This document shows positions 6,469 to 6,618 of a stretch of DNA of 6,618 nucleotides, one piece after another. Location: the NCBI GenBank assembly GCA_964618405.1, contig CAZUAY010000217.1, forward strand, positions 1 through 6,618, given 5' to 3'. The stretch comes from JBBQIY01 sp964618405. Lineage in GTDB: Bacteria > Verrucomicrobiota > Kiritimatiellia > RFP12 > UBA3636. Both the position numbers and the translations under genes were made by a program. How positions within the stretch are numbered: position 1 is the first letter of the stretch; each line of letters starts with the position of its first letter. Below the pieces are notes generated by a model, which saw nothing but the letters and a program-made list of their open reading frames with translations, did not search any database and was not told where the DNA came from.

Positions 6469-6618
6469 CCTCTGCGAAGCCGCCTGCCTGAGCAGGAATC
6501 GTTGCCGAGCGAAGCAAACGGAAAACCCGTGCTCCGTTCGTTACGCCCACTGCTTAGCGAAACTCCTGAGAACCTGACATACCCCCATAAACACGTGGAA
6601 AAAAGCAAAATAATTGCC

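Larger units (their letters stand above)
6202..6562. repeat. Non-coding direct repeat, copy 2 (distal)
   Basis: This 361-bp copy begins 15 bases after copy 1 ends and has the same orientation. Both copies start at AGGGGTGAA and end at AGCGAAA. Copy 2 has three 12-bp units (6433-6468) rather than two, an intact long inverted repeat (6322-6390), and a different filler around 6504-6530. The exact conservation of the central 70 bases against divergence elsewhere suggests either recent duplication plus local replacement or constraint on that block. Confidence 0.85.
5825..6618. other. Non-coding upstream region, mostly repeats
   Basis: About 790 bases upstream of the operon promoter hold no gene I can support. 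Two large direct repeats occupy most of it. The remaining pieces (5825-5862, 6187-6201 and 6563-6618) show no recognisable signal. In particular there is no nuclease, transposase, integrase or regulator gene. Confidence 0.7.

Noticed and set aside
5813..6550. 245-codon open frame on the minus strand running through both direct repeats
   Set aside because: Its internal protein repeat simply mirrors the DNA repeat, whose 339-base offset is divisible by 3. The translation has no domain-like pattern, the frame ends inside the promoter region of jetA, and it covers hairpins and 12-bp arrays typical of non-coding DNA.
5863..6562. CRISPR array or integron attC sites
   Set aside because: There are only two long copies, with no regularly spaced short repeats, and no integrase-type core site pairs or cas or integrase genes were found.

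Overview
The window holds one compact three-gene operon on the minus strand (about 5781 down to 171), with repeat-rich non-coding DNA on both sides. Read in the direction of transcription, the genes encode a 492-residue protein with an N-terminal winged-helix-like region (kleisin, JetA/MksF-like), a 225-residue winged-helix protein with an acidic tail (KITE subunit, JetB/MksE-like), and a 1153-residue SMC-type ATPase (JetC/MksB-like) with intact Walker A, signature and Walker B motifs. Both gene junctions are 4-base start/stop overlaps (GTGA and ATGA), so the three products are probably made together. This is the core of a MukBEF/MksBEF/Wadjet condensin, a family that handles chromosomes or, as Wadjet, senses and cleaves invading circular plasmids.

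The striking absence is the fourth Wadjet subunit, the Toprim-type nuclease JetD/MksG. No candidate lies in the 837 bases upstream of jetA or the 170 bases downstream of jetC. Either the nuclease gene lies beyond the repeats outside the window, or this is a nuclease-free MksBEF-like condensin. The system type is unresolved: the ATPase is clearly JetC/MksB-like, but the first two genes are assigned mainly from size, order and fold pattern.

Upstream region (5782-6618): a plausible sigma-70-type promoter for jetA with a 13-bp near-palindrome filling most of its spacer, then two nearly tandem copies of a 324-361 bp non-coding repeat (5863-6186 and 6202-6562). The repeat contains 12-bp iterated units, small hairpins and, in the distal copy only, a long inverted repeat. 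Downstream region (1-170): a short hairpin, two different 7-bp tandem arrays, and one more copy of the 12-bp unit seen upstream.

Organism: GC content is near 50 percent, and intergenic DNA is crowded with short tandem and dispersed repeats. This is reminiscent of PVC-group bacteria (Verrucomicrobiota, Kiritimatiellota, Lentisphaerota, Planctomycetota), but that is a recollection-based inference of low confidence. No rRNA, tRNA, transposase, integrase or CRISPR array is visible.
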